A DNA stretch of 64,000 nt from Microbacterium sp. 4R-513 (GCF_011046485.1 NZ_CP049256.1:2108001-2172000); one strand, 5' to 3'. Counted from the stretch's first letter, positions 17,341 through 27,425 are shown. The notes: generated by a model not told the origin, from the sequence alone. Program-made: numbers and translations.

Positions 17341-18963
17341 TCGTTCGACAGGACTCGGGAGCGGATCCGCGGGATGCCGCGTCCGCGGCCATCCGCGAGG
17401 GCCGCACCGCCCTCGGCATCGAGTTCGGCTCGACCCGCATCAAGGCCTGCCTCGTCGACGCCGACAACCCGTCGCACGTGCTCGCCGTGGGAAGCCACGA
17501 GTGGGAGAACGAGTTCGTCGGCCGCAGCTGGACCTACTCCCTCGAATCGGTCTGGGCGGGCGTGCAGGATGCCTACGCCGGCCTCGCCGCTGAGGTGCAG
17601 TCCCGCTACGGCACGCCGCTCGAGACGATCGGCGCGATCGGCGTCTCGGCCATGATGCACGGCTACCTCGCGTTCGACGAGGAGGGGGAGCTTCTCGTCC
17701 CCTTCCGCACGTGGCGCAACACGAACACCGAGCGGTCGGCCGTCGTGCTGTCCGAGCTCTTCGGCGTCAACATCCCCCTGCGGTGGTCGATCGCCCACCT
17801 CTACCAAGCGGTGCTCGATGAGGAGCCGCACATCGGGAAGGTTCACTTCTTCACGACCCTCGCCGGATACGTGCACTGGCAGCTCACCGGGCGCAAGGTG
17901 CTCGGCGTCGGCGATGCGTCCGGCATGTTCCCGATCGACCCCGCGACCCGCGGCTACGACACGGCGATGATCGAGAAGTTCGACCGCCTCGTCTCGGAGC
18001 GGGCGTACGGCCTGCACGTCGCCGAGCTCCTTCCCGAGGTGCTCCTCGCGGGCCAGGACGCCGGCAGCCTGACCGACGCGGGTGCCGCGCTCCTCGACCC
18101 GAGCGGCGCGCTCCGCCCCGGCGCCGCGCTCTGCCCGCCGGAAGGCGATGCGGGCACCGGCATGGTGGCGACCGAGTCCGTCGCCCCGCGCACCGGCAAC
18201 GTGAGTGCAGGCACGAGCATCTTCGCGATGGTCGTGCTGGAGCGTCCGCTCAGCCGCGTCCACCATGAGCTCGACGTCGTCACGACCCCTGCCGGCGACC
18301 CGGTGGCGATGGTGCACTGCAACAACGGTGCCAGCGAGCTCGCCTCGTGGGTCGGCCTGTTCCAGCGCTTCGCCGCGGTGGCCGGCGGCGAGCTCGACAC
18401 AGACGAGATCTTCGCGGTCCTCTTCCGGGAGGCGCTCGACGGCGACCCCGACGCCGGCGGCCTGCTGGCCTACAACCATCTCGCCGGCGAGCCCATCGCT
18501 GAGCTCTCGGAGGGCCGGCCGCTGTTCGTCCGCACGCCCGAGAGCCGCTTCACGCTCGCGAACTTCATGCGGGCCCAGCTCTACGGCGTGTTCGGCACGC
18601 TCGCCCTCGGCATGCGCGTGCTCGAGGGGGGAGGGCGTGGCGCTCGACAGGATGTTCGCGCACGGCGGCGTCTTCCGCACGGCCGGGGTCGCGCAGCGCT
18701 TCCTCGCCGGTGCGCTCGGCGCACCTGTCGCCGTCGGCGAGACGGCCTCGGAGGGCGGGGCGTGGGGGATCGCCGTCCTCGCCGCCTACCTCTCGAAGTC
18801 CGCCGGTCTCGATCTCGGCGCGTACCTCCGCGAGCACGTCTTCGCCGAGGCATCCATCGATGTCATCGAACCCGACCCGGAGGACGTCCCCGGGTTCGCG
18901 GCGTACCTGGCGCGCTACCGCGACGGGCTCGCCGTCGAGGCGACCGCCGTGGCGAAGCTCTGA
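17337..18963 (+). pseudogene. araB: Ribulokinase, interrupted by one frameshift
   Basis: FGGY-family kinase. Starts in an ATGA overlap with ara[18 protein letters not shown] is the N-terminal ATP-binding motif and [12 protein letters not shown] the start of the second domain. The frame is correct to about residue 430, where a run of six G (18626-18631) shifts it. The remainder, from [14 protein letters not shown] to AVAKL, continues intact in the next frame to 18963. With five G the product would be 541 residues, normal for this family. Both halves keep family motifs, so either the gene was broken very recently or there is an extra base in the assembly. Catalyses L-ribulose to L-ribulose 5-phosphate. 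Confidence 0.88.
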
Positions 18964-19003
18964 CCTGACACCCGTCCCAGATAGAACCCCAAAAAGGAAT
19001 CCC

Positions 19004-20515
19004 ATGACCCGCACCCCGCTTTCCACGTCGCTCGACGGCTACGAGATCTGGTTCGTCACCGGCAGCCAGGACCTCTACGGAGAGGAGACGCTCGCGCAGG
19101 TCGCCGAGCAGTCGCAGGCGGTCGCCGAGGGGCTCGCGGGACTTCCGGTCAAGGTCGTGTGGAAGCCGGTGCTGAAGGACTCCGATTCGATCCGTCGGCT
19201 CGCCCTGGACGTCAACGCGCGCGACGACGTCATCGGCGTGATCGCGTGGATGCACACGTTCAGCCCGGCGAAGATGTGGATCGCGGGGCTCGACGCGCTG
19301 CAGAAGCCGCTGCTGCACCTGCACACGCAGGCGAACGTCGAGCTGCCGTGGGCCGACATCGACTTCGACTTCATGAACCTGAACCAGGCCGCCCACGGCG
19401 ACCGGGAGTTCGGCTACATCCAGACCCGTCTCGGCGTCGCGCGCAAGACGGTGGTCGGGCACGTGTCGAACCCGGCGGTCCGTCAGCAGGTCGACGACTG
19501 GCAGCGGGCGTCGGCGGGCTGGGCCGCGTCGCGCACCCTGAAGCTCGCCCGTTTCGGTGACAACATGCGCTACGTCGCGGTCACCGAGGGCGACAAGACG
19601 GAGGCCGAGCTGCGGTTCGGCGTGCAGGTGAACACGTGGGGCGTCAACGAGCTGGCCGAGCGTGTCGCTCAGGCGACGGATGCCGAGATCGACGCCCTCG
19701 TGCAGATCTACCTCGACGAGTACGACGTGGTCGAGGAGCTCCTCCCGGGCGGCGACCGTCATCAGTCGCTGCGGGACGGCGCCGCGATCGAGGTCGGGCT
19801 GCGCTCGTTCCTCGAGGAGGGCGGGTTCGGCGCCTTCACTACCTCGTTCGAGGACCTCGGCGCGCTGAAGCAGCTGCCCGGTCTCGCGGTGCAGCGCCTC
19901 ATGGCCGAGGGCTACGGCTTCGGCGCCGAGGGCGACTGGAAGACCGCGATCCTCGTGCGCGTCGCGAACGTCATGGGCTCCGGCCTCCCGGGCGGCGCAT
20001 CGCTCATGGAGGACTACACGTACGACCTCGTCGCGGGCGACGAGAAGATCCTCGGCGCCCACATGCTCGAGGTCGCCCCGTCCCTGTCGTCGCAGAAGGC
20101 GCGACTCGAGATCCACCCGTTGGGCATCGGCGGCAAGGACGACCCGGTCCGCCTCGTCTTCACCGCCGACCCCGGTCCTGCCGTCGTGGTCGCGATGAGC
20201 GACATGCGCGACCGCTTCCGCCTCGTCGCCAACGTCGTCGAGAACGTCGCTGCGCCCGACCTGCCGAACCTGCCGGTCGGCCGCGCGGTGTGGAAGCCCG
20301 CGCCGGACTTCGCGACGTCGGCGGCGTGCTGGCTCGCCGCCGGCGCCGCGCACCACACCGTCATGACGACCCAGGTCGGCATCGAGGTGTTCCGCGACTT
20401 CGCCGAGATCGCGGGGACCGAGCTCATCGTCATCGACGACAGCACCACGGTCCGCGACTTCCAGCGCGAACTGCGCTGGAACCAGGCGTACTACCGACTC
20501 GCCCAGGGGCTCTGA
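19004..20515 (+). CDS. araA: L-arabinose isomerase
   Basis: 503 residues, full length. ATG with AAAAAGGAA upstream, 40 bases after araB. Opens with [17 protein letters not shown]; later [27 protein letters not shown] and HHTVMT near the C-terminus (metal-binding His region). Interconverts L-arabinose and L-ribulose using Mn2+. With araD and araB this completes the pathway. A short stem (20521-20539) follows. Confidence 0.97.
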   Translation: MTRTPLSTSLDGYEIWFVTGSQDLYGEETLAQVAEQSQAVAEGLAGLPVKVVWKPVLKDSDSIRRLALDVNARDDVIGVIAWMHTFSPAKMWIAGLDALQKPLLHLHTQANVELPWADIDFDFMNLNQAAHGDREFGYIQTRLGVARKTVVGHVSNPAVRQQVDDWQRASAGWAASRTLKLARFGDNMRYVAVTEGDKTEAELRFGVQVNTWGVNELAERVAQATDAEIDALVQIYLDEYDVVEELLPGGDRHQSLRDGAAIEVGLRSFLEEGGFGAFTTSFEDLGALKQLPGLAVQRLMAEGYGFGAEGDWKTAILVRVANVMGSGLPGGASLMEDYTYDLVAGDEKILGAHMLEVAPSLSSQKARLEIHPLGIGGKDDPVRLVFTADPGPAVVVAMSDMRDRFRLVANVVENVAAPDLPNLPVGRAVWKPAPDFATSAACWLAAGAAHHTVMTTQVGIEVFRDFAEIAGTELIVIDDSTTVRDFQRELRWNQAYYRLAQGL

Positions 20516-20583
20516 GCGCAGGGCCGGCACCGCCGGCCCGTCGACCGCGCCCGAATCAACCACCCAGAGGAAGGGTCTCGCAG

Positions 20584-23574
20584 ATGAGATCAGGAACCAC
20601 CATGAAGAAGGTGAGCGCGGTCCGGCGGGGGTTCGGTCGCCGTGCCCTCGCCTCGTCGCTCGCGGGCGTCCTCGCTGTCACGGCCTTCGGGCTCGCGGCG
20701 CCGACGGCCGCCCAGGCGGCGGATGTCCCGGCGCCGTCGGCCCACTACGACATGTCGCACTCCGGCACGTCGCTCCTCGATGTGTCGGGCAACGGCCGCA
20801 ATGCGACGCTGACGAGCCTGACGGACTCGTCGTTCGTCAAGGTCGGCTCGAACGACGACGTCCTGCGGTTCAAGGCCGACGGCTACGCGGCGCTTCCCAA
20901 GGGGCTCGTGACGGGCACGGACAACAACTTCACCGTCGAGTACACCGTCACCACCCAGACGGCCACGAACCAGTTCGGCTGGGTCATCGGAGACGGCGTC
21001 GGGGCGTGGAACACGACGGCGCTGGGCAACCACGTCTTCGTCAACCCGCGGTCCGGCGAATCCGCGTACAGCAACGCGGTGCTCTCGGGCATCCGCGTGA
21101 AGACCGCGACCGCCAACGGTGAGACCCGCATGCCCAACGGCGGCGGCCTGAACCCCGGCTTCACCACCCTCACGCTCGTGGGCAGCGGCCAGACGCTGAC
21201 CCTGTACCGCGACGGCGTGCAGATCTCCACGGTGACGCACACCAACTCGCTGAGCTCCATCATCCCGGCCGGCAGCACCCTGGGCTACCTCGGCCGCTCG
21301 CTGTACACGGGCGATGCGCTGCTGCGCGCCGACGTCACCGACGTCAAGTTCTGGGATGTCTCGCTCACGGCCGATCAGGTCTCCTCGAGCATGCCGACGG
21401 CTGCCGACAAGAAGGCGTCGACCGACGGCGTCATCCGCCTCGACATCACCCCGACGGTCCTCGGCGCCAACCCGTCGCTCGACCAGGTGACGAGCAAGCT
21501 GACGCTCCCGGCATCCTCGAACGGCATCGCCCTGACGTGGGCGAGCTCGAACCCGGCGGTCGTCTCGACGACCGGCGTCGTCTCGCGCTCGATCTCGGCC
21601 GACACCCCCGTCACGCTCACCGCGACGACGTCGCTCGGCACGACCATCACGCTCGACGTCATCGTCAAGGCGCCGAACGTCTCGGCCGACCTCGACGCGA
21701 TCGTGCTCGCGCAGCGCACCACCGAGAACCTCCCGCTCGCGGTCAAGGGCTCGGCGAACGGCGCCGCCATCACGTGGACGTCGTCCGACCCCGCGCTCGT
21801 GACGGGGACGGATGCCTCGTACGCGGCGCCTGCCGTCGGTGCGGCCGACCCGTATGCCGGTGGCGGCATCGTCAAGCGCCCCGCCTACGGCGACGGCGAC
21901 AAGCAGGTCACCCTCACGGCTCGTGCGACGCTCAACGGCCAGACGCAGGAGCGCACCTTCCAGGTGACGGTCGCCGAGAAGGGCCGCTGGGCCCCTGATG
22001 CGGGCTATGCCGCGGCGTACTTCAAGTCGGACTCGGACGAGAAGATCTACCAGGCGGCGACGTCGGGCAACGACTTCTTCACGTTCTCGCCCGTCAACGG
22101 CGGCAACGCGGTCATCACCTCGACGGCCGACACCAAGGGCCTGCGCGACCCGTACATCCTCCGTTCGAAGGACGGCGACAAGTACTACATGGTCGCGACC
22201 GACCTGTGCATCAGCTGCGGCACCGGCTGGGGCCCCGCGCAGTCGAACGGCAGCCTCAAGATCGAGGTCTGGGAGTCGACCGACCTCGTGAGCTGGACGC
22301 GGACGAACGGCGCCAACACGGGCATCACGATCAACCAGCCCGAAGCGGGCATGACGTGGGCGCCCGAGGCGTACTGGGATGACGCGCTGCAGTCGTACGT
22401 CGTGTTCTTCTCGTCGCGCATGTACGCCGACGCGGCCCACACGAACAGCGACAAGCTCTACGCACGGGTGTACTACGTCCTGACGCGCGACTTCCGCACC
22501 TTCACCTACCCGCCCACCAGCTGGCAGGACACGGGCTACGCCCGGATCGACTCGACCGTCACGAAGATCGGCGACTACTACTACCGCTTCTCGAAGAACG
22601 AGGAGAGCGGGACCGCCGGCATCCTCGAGGCCGGGAAGGACATCTTCCTCGAGAAGTCGAAGGTGCTGACGGCCCCCACGACGCAGTCGAACTGGTCGGC
22701 CGACCCGAACACGACATGGCAGCTCACCGACACCCGCATGACGAGCCTCGAGACCGGCCAGGCCGGTGAAGGCCCCGAGATCGTCAAGCTCAACGCGGGC
22801 GACCCGAACAACAACGCGGCCGGAGACGGCTACGTCTTCCTGGTCGACAACTACGGAGCGGGCGGCTACCGCGCGTTCGTGACGAGCGGGTCGGCGATCG
22901 CATCGAGCTCGCAGGCCGACCGCCTGTCGCAGCGTGCCGAGTGGAACGTCCGTCCCGTCGGCGGGCTCCCGGCCAGCCCGCGCCACGGCTCGTTCGTGAG
23001 CGTCAACCAGTCGGTGCTGAACGCCGTCAACTCCTGGTCGGCGGTCAAGGCCGTGGCATCCACCACGACCCTGACGGCGGACGGCCGCGACGTCACCGCC
23101 GTGGTCAAGGCCGCCGACGGCGGCGAGGTCGCCGGCACGGTCACCTTCACGGGTGGCGCATGGAGCAAGACGGTCAAGCTCTCGGCGGGCAAGGCCACGA
23201 CCGAGGTGCCTGCCGGTGTCGGAAGCGTCACGGCGAAGTACGACGGCTACACCGATGCCCGCGTCAGCGTGTCGACGTCTTCGGCGGTCTCGCTCGCCGT
23301 CGACATCGTCACGACGGCGGCGACGCGCTGCGTCGCGGGCAAGATCACCGAGGTGCTCACGGTCCGCAACGCCGACGGCGTCTCGGCCGACGTCAGGGTG
23401 ACCGGTGCCTACGGCAGCAAGACCGTCACGGTCGCCGCGGGCAAGAGCGTCTCGGTGTCGTTCACGACGCGCCTCGCCTCCATCGGAGCGGACGCCGTCA
23501 CGGTCACCGCGACGGCGACCGACGGCCGCAGCCACAGCTCCACCGTCACGGTGCCCGCTGCCGGCTGCAACTGA
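20584..23574 (+). CDS. Second secreted GH43-family enzyme with LamG, Ig-like and shared C-terminal domain
   Basis: 996 residues. ATG 20584 follows AGGAAGG; an ATG at 20602 with AGGAA is an alternative. Signal peptide (~1-45), LamG domain (~55-270), two Ig-like modules, then a GH43 propeller (~475-810): KIYQAATSGNDFF, GLRDPYILR, MTWAPEAYWD, RIDSTVTKIGDYYY, EGPEIVKL and SPRHGSFVSV. After it comes an Ig-like module and the RCVAGK...AAGCN domain from codon 23326. Predicted arabinosidase or arabinanase acting outside the cell. It has no recognisable operator of its own and may be read through from araA, 68 bases upstream. Confidence 0.9.
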   Translation: MRSGTTMKKVSAVRRGFGRRALASSLAGVLAVTAFGLAAPTAAQAADVPAPSAHYDMSHSGTSLLDVSGNGRNATLTSLTDSSFVKVGSNDDVLRFKADGYAALPKGLVTGTDNNFTVEYTVTTQTATNQFGWVIGDGVGAWNTTALGNHVFVNPRSGESAYSNAVLSGIRVKTATANGETRMPNGGGLNPGFTTLTLVGSGQTLTLYRDGVQISTVTHTNSLSSIIPAGSTLGYLGRSLYTGDALLRADVTDVKFWDVSLTADQVSSSMPTAADKKASTDGVIRLDITPTVLGANPSLDQVTSKLTLPASSNGIALTWASSNPAVVSTTGVVSRSISADTPVTLTATTSLGTTITLDVIVKAPNVSADLDAIVLAQRTTENLPLAVKGSANGAAITWTSSDPALVTGTDASYAAPAVGAADPYAGGGIVKRPAYGDGDKQVTLTARATLNGQTQERTFQVTVAEKGRWAPDAGYAAAYFKSDSDEKIYQAATSGNDFFTFSPVNGGNAVITSTADTKGLRDPYILRSKDGDKYYMVATDLCISCGTGWGPAQSNGSLKIEVWESTDLVSWTRTNGANTGITINQPEAGMTWAPEAYWDDALQSYVVFFSSRMYADAAHTNSDKLYARVYYVLTRDFRTFTYPPTSWQDTGYARIDSTVTKIGDYYYRFSKNEESGTAGILEAGKDIFLEKSKVLTAPTTQSNWSADPNTTWQLTDTRMTSLETGQAGEGPEIVKLNAGDPNNNAAGDGYVFLVDNYGAGGYRAFVTSGSAIASSSQADRLSQRAEWNVRPVGGLPASPRHGSFVSVNQSVLNAVNSWSAVKAVASTTTLTADGRDVTAVVKAADGGEVAGTVTFTGGAWSKTVKLSAGKATTEVPAGVGSVTAKYDGYTDARVSVSTSSAVSLAVDIVTTAATRCVAGKITEVLTVRNADGVSADVRVTGAYGSKTVTVAAGKSVSVSFTTRLASIGADAVTVTATATDGRSHSSTVTVPAAGCN

Positions 23575-23581
23575 CCGCCGC

Positions 23582-23617
23582 GCGAAGGGTCCGCGCTGCA
23601 CGGCGCGGGCCCTTCGC
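23582..23617 (+). terminator. Terminator after the second GH43 gene
   Basis: A 15-bp stem (23582-23596 with 23603-23617, one G-U pair) and a 6-base loop, eight bases past the stop. Probably the end of the long arabinose operon. Confidence 0.75.
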
Positions 23618-23698
23618 CATGCGACCCCCGAGACGGGGCATCCGCTCCCGCCGCTAATCTGAACAACGCCCGAACCCCCGTCGATCAAGGAGCCCCCC

Positions 23699-24649
23699 AT
23701 GGCCCGCACGCCTGTCTCCGGCATCCAGCACACCCTCCGCTCGGGAGCCTACGAAGCCGTCGTCGCGAGCGTCGGCGCGTCGCTGCGCTCCCTGCGCCAC
23801 GAGGGGCGCGACCTCGTCGTCCCCTTCGACGCCGACGAGCTGCGACCCGGCTACCGCGGGACCACCCTCGCGCCGTGGCCGAACCGCGTGGTCGACGGTC
23901 GCTACTCCTTCGGCGGGACCGACCACCAGCTCCCGCTCACCGAGCCCGGTCGCGGTCATGCCCTTCACGGCCTCTCCCCGTGGCTCGACTTCCATGTCAC
24001 CGACGCAGGCGCCGACCATGTCACGCTCTCGGCGACGATCGAGCCGCAGGCGGGCTATCCCTGGCGGGTCGAGGTGACGACGACCTACGCGCTGTCGGCC
24101 GACGGACTCACGCAGACGGTGAAGGCGCGCAACGACAGCGGCTCGGCGGCTCCGTGGGGGACCGGGCCGCACCCCTACCTCGTCGCCGGTTCGTCGCGAC
24201 TCGACGAGTGGACCTTCGGGCTTCCGGCCGACGACGTGCTGCTCGTGACCGACAGCCGCCTCATCCCCACGGCCCTCACGCCGGTCGCCGAGGCCGACGC
24301 AGCGCGCTTCGACTACCGCACGCCGCGTCCCCTCGGCGGGGTCGAGATCGACCACGCGTACACCGGTCTCGCGCGGGACGACGAGGGGCTCGCGACGGTG
24401 ACCCTCACGGATGCCTCGGGCACGGGTGTCGCGATGACGTGGGATGCCGCGTGCCCGTGGGTGCAGATCCACACGGCCGACCTTCCGGGCGGCGACATCA
24501 CCCCCGGCCATCGCGCCGGCCTGGCGGTCGAGCCGATGACGTGCGCCCCCGACGCCTACAACGTCGATACCTACGACTACGACGCGGGCCTTGTCGTCCT
24601 CGAGCCCGGCGAGGAGTCGTCCGCCTCCTGGCGCATCTCGGCCCTCTGA
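23699..24649 (+). CDS. Aldose 1-epimerase (galactose mutarotase family)
   Basis: 316 residues. ATG with AAGGAG 7 bases upstream. Motifs: LAPWPNRVVDGRYSF, HALHGLSPW (catalytic His), GTGPHPYLV (second His) and VEPMTCAPDAYN (catalytic Glu). Interconverts alpha and beta anomers of aldoses, here presumably arabinose or galactose released by the exoenzymes. Located just after the locus terminator, with no operator seen. Confidence 0.9.
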   Translation: MARTPVSGIQHTLRSGAYEAVVASVGASLRSLRHEGRDLVVPFDADELRPGYRGTTLAPWPNRVVDGRYSFGGTDHQLPLTEPGRGHALHGLSPWLDFHVTDAGADHVTLSATIEPQAGYPWRVEVTTTYALSADGLTQTVKARNDSGSAAPWGTGPHPYLVAGSSRLDEWTFGLPADDVLLVTDSRLIPTALTPVAEADAARFDYRTPRPLGGVEIDHAYTGLARDDEGLATVTLTDASGTGVAMTWDAACPWVQIHTADLPGGDITPGHRAGLAVEPMTCAPDAYNVDTYDYDAGLVVLEPGEESSASWRISAL

Positions 24650-24653
24650 CCCC

Positions 24654-24680
24654 GCTCGCCATCCGCGGGACGGGGCGAGC
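24654..24680. terminator. Bidirectional hairpin between converging genes
   Basis: GCTCGCC (24654-24660) pairs with GGCGAGC (24674-24680), lying between the stops of the epimerase and the minus-strand gene at 24687. Confidence 0.4.
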
Positions 24681-24686
24681 AGCGGG

Positions 24687-25244
24687 TCAGTGGTGGTGCG
24701 GGTCCTCGATGACCCCGCCGTGCACGCTGTGGTCGGGGGCGAGCCGCCCCGCCTCGGTCGCTCCGAGCGCGGGCGTGACGATCGCGGCGACGAGCACCGC
24801 GCCTATGAAGATGCCGGCCAGGCCCGGCTTCGAGGCATCCGTCGCCCGGTCCTTCGCGCGCAGCGCGCGACCGCACCCGATCGCGACGGCGATGAGCAGA
24901 GCGGATGCCGCGGCCATCGCCACGACGCTCGTGCGGGCGGGGTCGATCGAGAGTGCGACGGCCCCCGAGACGAGGCCGGCCAGGACGCCGGCGACACCCG
25001 CCCGCGGCGCGATCACGCGTCCGCGGGCGAGTGCCCACGCCCCCCAGGCGAGGGCGAGAAGGCCGAGCGCGATGAGCGGGAGACCGGCTGGCTGTCCGCT
25101 CGATCCCGTCACCGCACCCGCGCCGAGTGCGAGCTGGACGAGCCCTGCCCCCCAGGCCGCGATCGCGGGCCACATCGCCACCGAGGCATCCCGCGTCCCC
25201 CGTCGGGAAGCCTGGGCCGGCGCTGCCTGCGTCGCAGTGTGCAC
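24687..25244 (-). CDS. Membrane protein of unknown family with His-rich tail
   Basis: 185 residues, GTG start, weak ribosome binding site. Four to five hydrophobic helices rich in Ala/Gly/Leu (~23-45, 55-72, 80-100, 105-125, 143-160). The soluble C-terminus ends in DHSVHGGVIEDPHHH, which could bind metal. I do not recognise a named family. Twenty bases downstream of the DUF4383 gene, so probably co-transcribed with it. Confidence 0.7.
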   Translation of the reverse strand: MHTATQAAPAQASRRGTRDASVAMWPAIAAWGAGLVQLALGAGAVTGSSGQPAGLPLIALGLLALAWGAWALARGRVIAPRAGVAGVLAGLVSGAVALSIDPARTSVVAMAAASALLIAVAIGCGRALRAKDRATDASKPGLAGIFIGAVLVAAIVTPALGATEAGRLAPDHSVHGGVIEDPHHH

Positions 25245-25264
25245 GTCCGTCTCGTCTCGGCGGG

Positions 25265-25678
25265 TCAGGCCGTACGGCCCGACAGCTGGGGCTCGCGGTC
25301 AGCGGCGAGCCCGACACCCAGCAGCACGATGGCGCTCGCGAGGTGCAGGAAGTGGTCGAAGGTGTTGAGCGCGAGGATGTTCAGCGCCGTGCCCACAAGG
25401 AAGAAGCCGACGATGCCGAGCAGCAGGTAGACGGCGCCGATGGTGATGTTCGTCGTCTTGGCGGCCTTCACCGAGAGCAGGCCGGTCGCGAGCAGAGCCG
25501 CGCCGATGAGGAGGTGCGCGACGTTGTGCAGCGGGTTCACCTCGAAGATGCCGAGCAGCAGGCCGCCCTCGGTCGAGATGAAGCCCACGCCGCCGGTGAC
25601 GGCGAAGCCGAGCAGCCCGACGAGCAGGTAGACGGCGCCGAAAATCGTGGCGACGATGCGGTTCGGTGACGAGCTCAT
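25265..25678 (-). CDS. DUF4383 family membrane protein
   Basis: 137 residues. ATG 25678 is preceded by a strong AGGAGG. Four transmembrane helices: VATIFGAVYLLVGLLGF, the FEVNPLHNVAHLLIGAALL block typical of DUF4383, TNITIGAVYLLLGIVGFFL, and DHFLHLASAIVLLGVGL. DUF4383 proteins are small actinobacterial membrane proteins without assigned activity. First gene of a two-gene minus-strand unit. Confidence 0.85.
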   Translation of the reverse strand: MSSSPNRIVATIFGAVYLLVGLLGFAVTGGVGFISTEGGLLLGIFEVNPLHNVAHLLIGAALLATGLLSVKAAKTTNITIGAVYLLLGIVGFFLVGTALNILALNTFDHFLHLASAIVLLGVGLAADREPQLSGRTA

Positions 25679-26016
25679 GGGAGGACCTCCTGTTCGTGCG
25701 CGGCGCTGTTGACCGCGTCGGGAGTTCTTCGGAGCGCCATTGCGATCGGTTTGGGCATTCCGGCTGGGGAATCCGCACTCCGCGCGCAGCAGAGAGCCCC
25801 GGAGTGTTCTCCGAGGCTCTCTGCATTCGGACGCCGTGGCCGAGCGGCGCGCAAGGGCCGCGGCGTGCCTCGACGGTCGTCGCCGCGCTGGGCTGGCTGC
25901 TCCGCTGCGCCGGTCGACCGGGTCGTGCCCGCCTGAAGGCGGTATGAGGACGGTATCCGGCGATCCTCGGGCCGCCGAAGGGCTTGCCAACCGGCGTATG
26001 CGTTGCTACTTCATGT
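25679..26016. other. Divergent intergenic region with an internal hairpin
   Basis: About 340 bases without a gene between two divergent transcripts. The notable feature is a 16-bp stem with one mismatch (25789-25804 with 25809-25824, loop TGTT). A hairpin of terminator quality is unexpected between two promoters. I see no known RNA motif and no convincing reading frame. Confidence 0.5.
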
Positions 26017-26028
26017 CAGACTCGTGCC

Positions 26029-26460
26029 GTGCGATTCGAGACGACGATGAGTCAGCTGGGCAACAACACGGGCATCGAGGTGCCGGCCGAGATCATCGAG
26101 GCCCTCGGCGGCGGCAAGCGCCCCGCGGTCAAGGTCTCGGTGAACGGGTTCGAGTATGAGAGCACCGTCGGGGTCATGGGGGGCCGATCGCTCATCCCGT
26201 TCAGCGCCGAAAGGCGTGCCGCGAGCGGCATCAAGGGCGGCGACCCGATCACGGTCGACGTCGAGCTCGACACAGCACCGCGCGGTGTCGACGTGCCCGA
26301 CGATCTGGCCGCTGCGCTCGCGGCCGCGGGCGTCCGCGAGGCATTCGACGCCCTCGCGCCGAGCCACCGCAAGGCGCACGTCACGAGCGTCGAGTCGGCG
26401 AAGGCACCCGAGACCCGCACGCGGCGCATCGACGCGGTCGTCGCGAAGCTGGCGGGCTGA
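26029..26460 (+). CDS. DUF1905 / YdeI-like protein
   Basis: 143 residues. GTG 26029 is chosen because CAGACT lies exactly 6 bases upstream (leaderless layout) and because the family begins with an (M)RFE-type strand. DUF1905 beta-barrel: GNNTGIEVPAEIIEALGGGK, VMGGRSLIPFSAERRAASG and DPITVDVELDTAPR. The C-terminal helical part (FDALAPSHRKAHVTSVESAK, ETRTRRI) belongs to the YdeI/OmpD-associated class. Members are linked to bacteriocin or peptide protection in a few species; the molecular role is unknown. Confidence 0.8.
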   Translation: MRFETTMSQLGNNTGIEVPAEIIEALGGGKRPAVKVSVNGFEYESTVGVMGGRSLIPFSAERRAASGIKGGDPITVDVELDTAPRGVDVPDDLAAALAAAGVREAFDALAPSHRKAHVTSVESAKAPETRTRRIDAVVAKLAG

Positions 26461-26466
26461 CCGCCG

Positions 26467-27315
26467 TCAGCGCACGGGCGTCCTCGTGTCGATCGTGTCG
26501 CGCAGAGCCCGGCGCATGAAGCGCCAGTAGCCGTTCGGCGTGACGCGCGCGAGCACGTCGACGAGGCGGGCCTCCCGCCCGACCATCGTCCGCGCCCTGC
26601 GGGCGATCGTCGCATCGACGATCCTGCGGGCCGCGTCGGCGGGCTCGGTGTGGTACATCGCCGCGCCCGCCCGAGCGACCCGCTCCGCCACGGCCGGCTC
26701 GATGGCCGCCGCGAAGCGCCCGTGCAGGATGATGCCGGTCTTGACGCCCGCGGGGTAGATCGCGCCGACGCTCACGCTCGACGCCTCCAGCTCGTGGCGC
26801 AGCGCTTCGGTGAAGCCGCGGACGGCGTACTTGCTCATGGCATAGGGGATCCGCCCAGCAGGCGCCGCCAGGCCGTAGATCGACACGAGGTGCGTGATGT
26901 GGGCGGCGGGCGCGCGGCGCAGAGCGGGAAGGAGCGCCTTCGTGACGTTCACCGTGCCCCAGAGGTTGACCTCCATGAGCCAGCGCATCTCCTCCATCGT
27001 GAGCTGGTCGATGTCGCCGAGCATCGACGATCCGGCGCACGTGATGAGGGCCTGCACGTGAGGATGGGATGCCTCGATCCCGCCCGCGAGCGCGAACACC
27101 GCGTCGTCGTCGGTCAGGTCGACGACGTGGGTGGTGTGCCTCGTGCCGGTGAGCGACGAGGCCAGCTCCCTGAGCCCGTCGGCGTTGCGGTCGAGGAGCG
27201 CGAGGCGTGCCCCGCGGCGGTCGAGCTCCCGCGCCACCTCGGCGCCCATGCCGCTCGCCGCCCCCGTGATCACCGTCGTGCGCCCTCGCACGTCGAGCCG
27301 CTGCATCCTCGCCAT
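26467..27315 (-). CDS. Short-chain dehydrogenase/reductase
   Basis: 282 residues. ATG 27315 with GGGAGG upstream. Rossmann NAD(P) motif TGAASGMG (~17-24), DLTDD, NLWGTVNVTKALLP, catalytic Ser in THLVSIYGL and YAMSKYAVRG (Tyr-x3-Lys). The hydrophobic C-terminal extension and overall pattern resemble SDRs acting on fatty or hydrophobic alcohols; the substrate cannot be read. Converges with the DUF1905 gene with only 6 bases between the two stops. Confidence 0.9.
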   Translation of the reverse strand: MARMQRLDVRGRTTVITGAASGMGAEVARELDRRGARLALLDRNADGLRELASSLTGTRHTTHVVDLTDDDAVFALAGGIEASHPHVQALITCAGSSMLGDIDQLTMEEMRWLMEVNLWGTVNVTKALLPALRRAPAAHITHLVSIYGLAAPAGRIPYAMSKYAVRGFTEALRHELEASSVSVGAIYPAGVKTGIILHGRFAAAIEPAVAERVARAGAAMYHTEPADAARRIVDATIARRARTMVGREARLVDVLARVTPNGYWRFMRRALRDTIDTRTPVR

Positions 27316-27425
27316 CGTCGTCCTCCCTGCGTCCCTGCAGGACCGCAGAGACGATTCTCTCCGAATTCCCGGAGGCCTCGTCATCGGGGCGTCTTCGGTA
27401 GCCTCGAAGGGGAGGAGGTGGACGC

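Noticed and set aside
20590..23733. Minus-strand open frame of over 1000 codons opposite the second GH43 gene
   Set aside because: Arg/Val/Asp-rich product without motifs; it is the mirror of strong GC third-position bias in the real plus-strand gene, which has clear domains and a ribosome binding site.
25826..25870. tRNA-like string GTGGCCGAGCGG in the divergent intergenic region
   Set aside because: Resembles the start of a Ser/Leu tRNA, but no anticodon or T arm can be folded after it.
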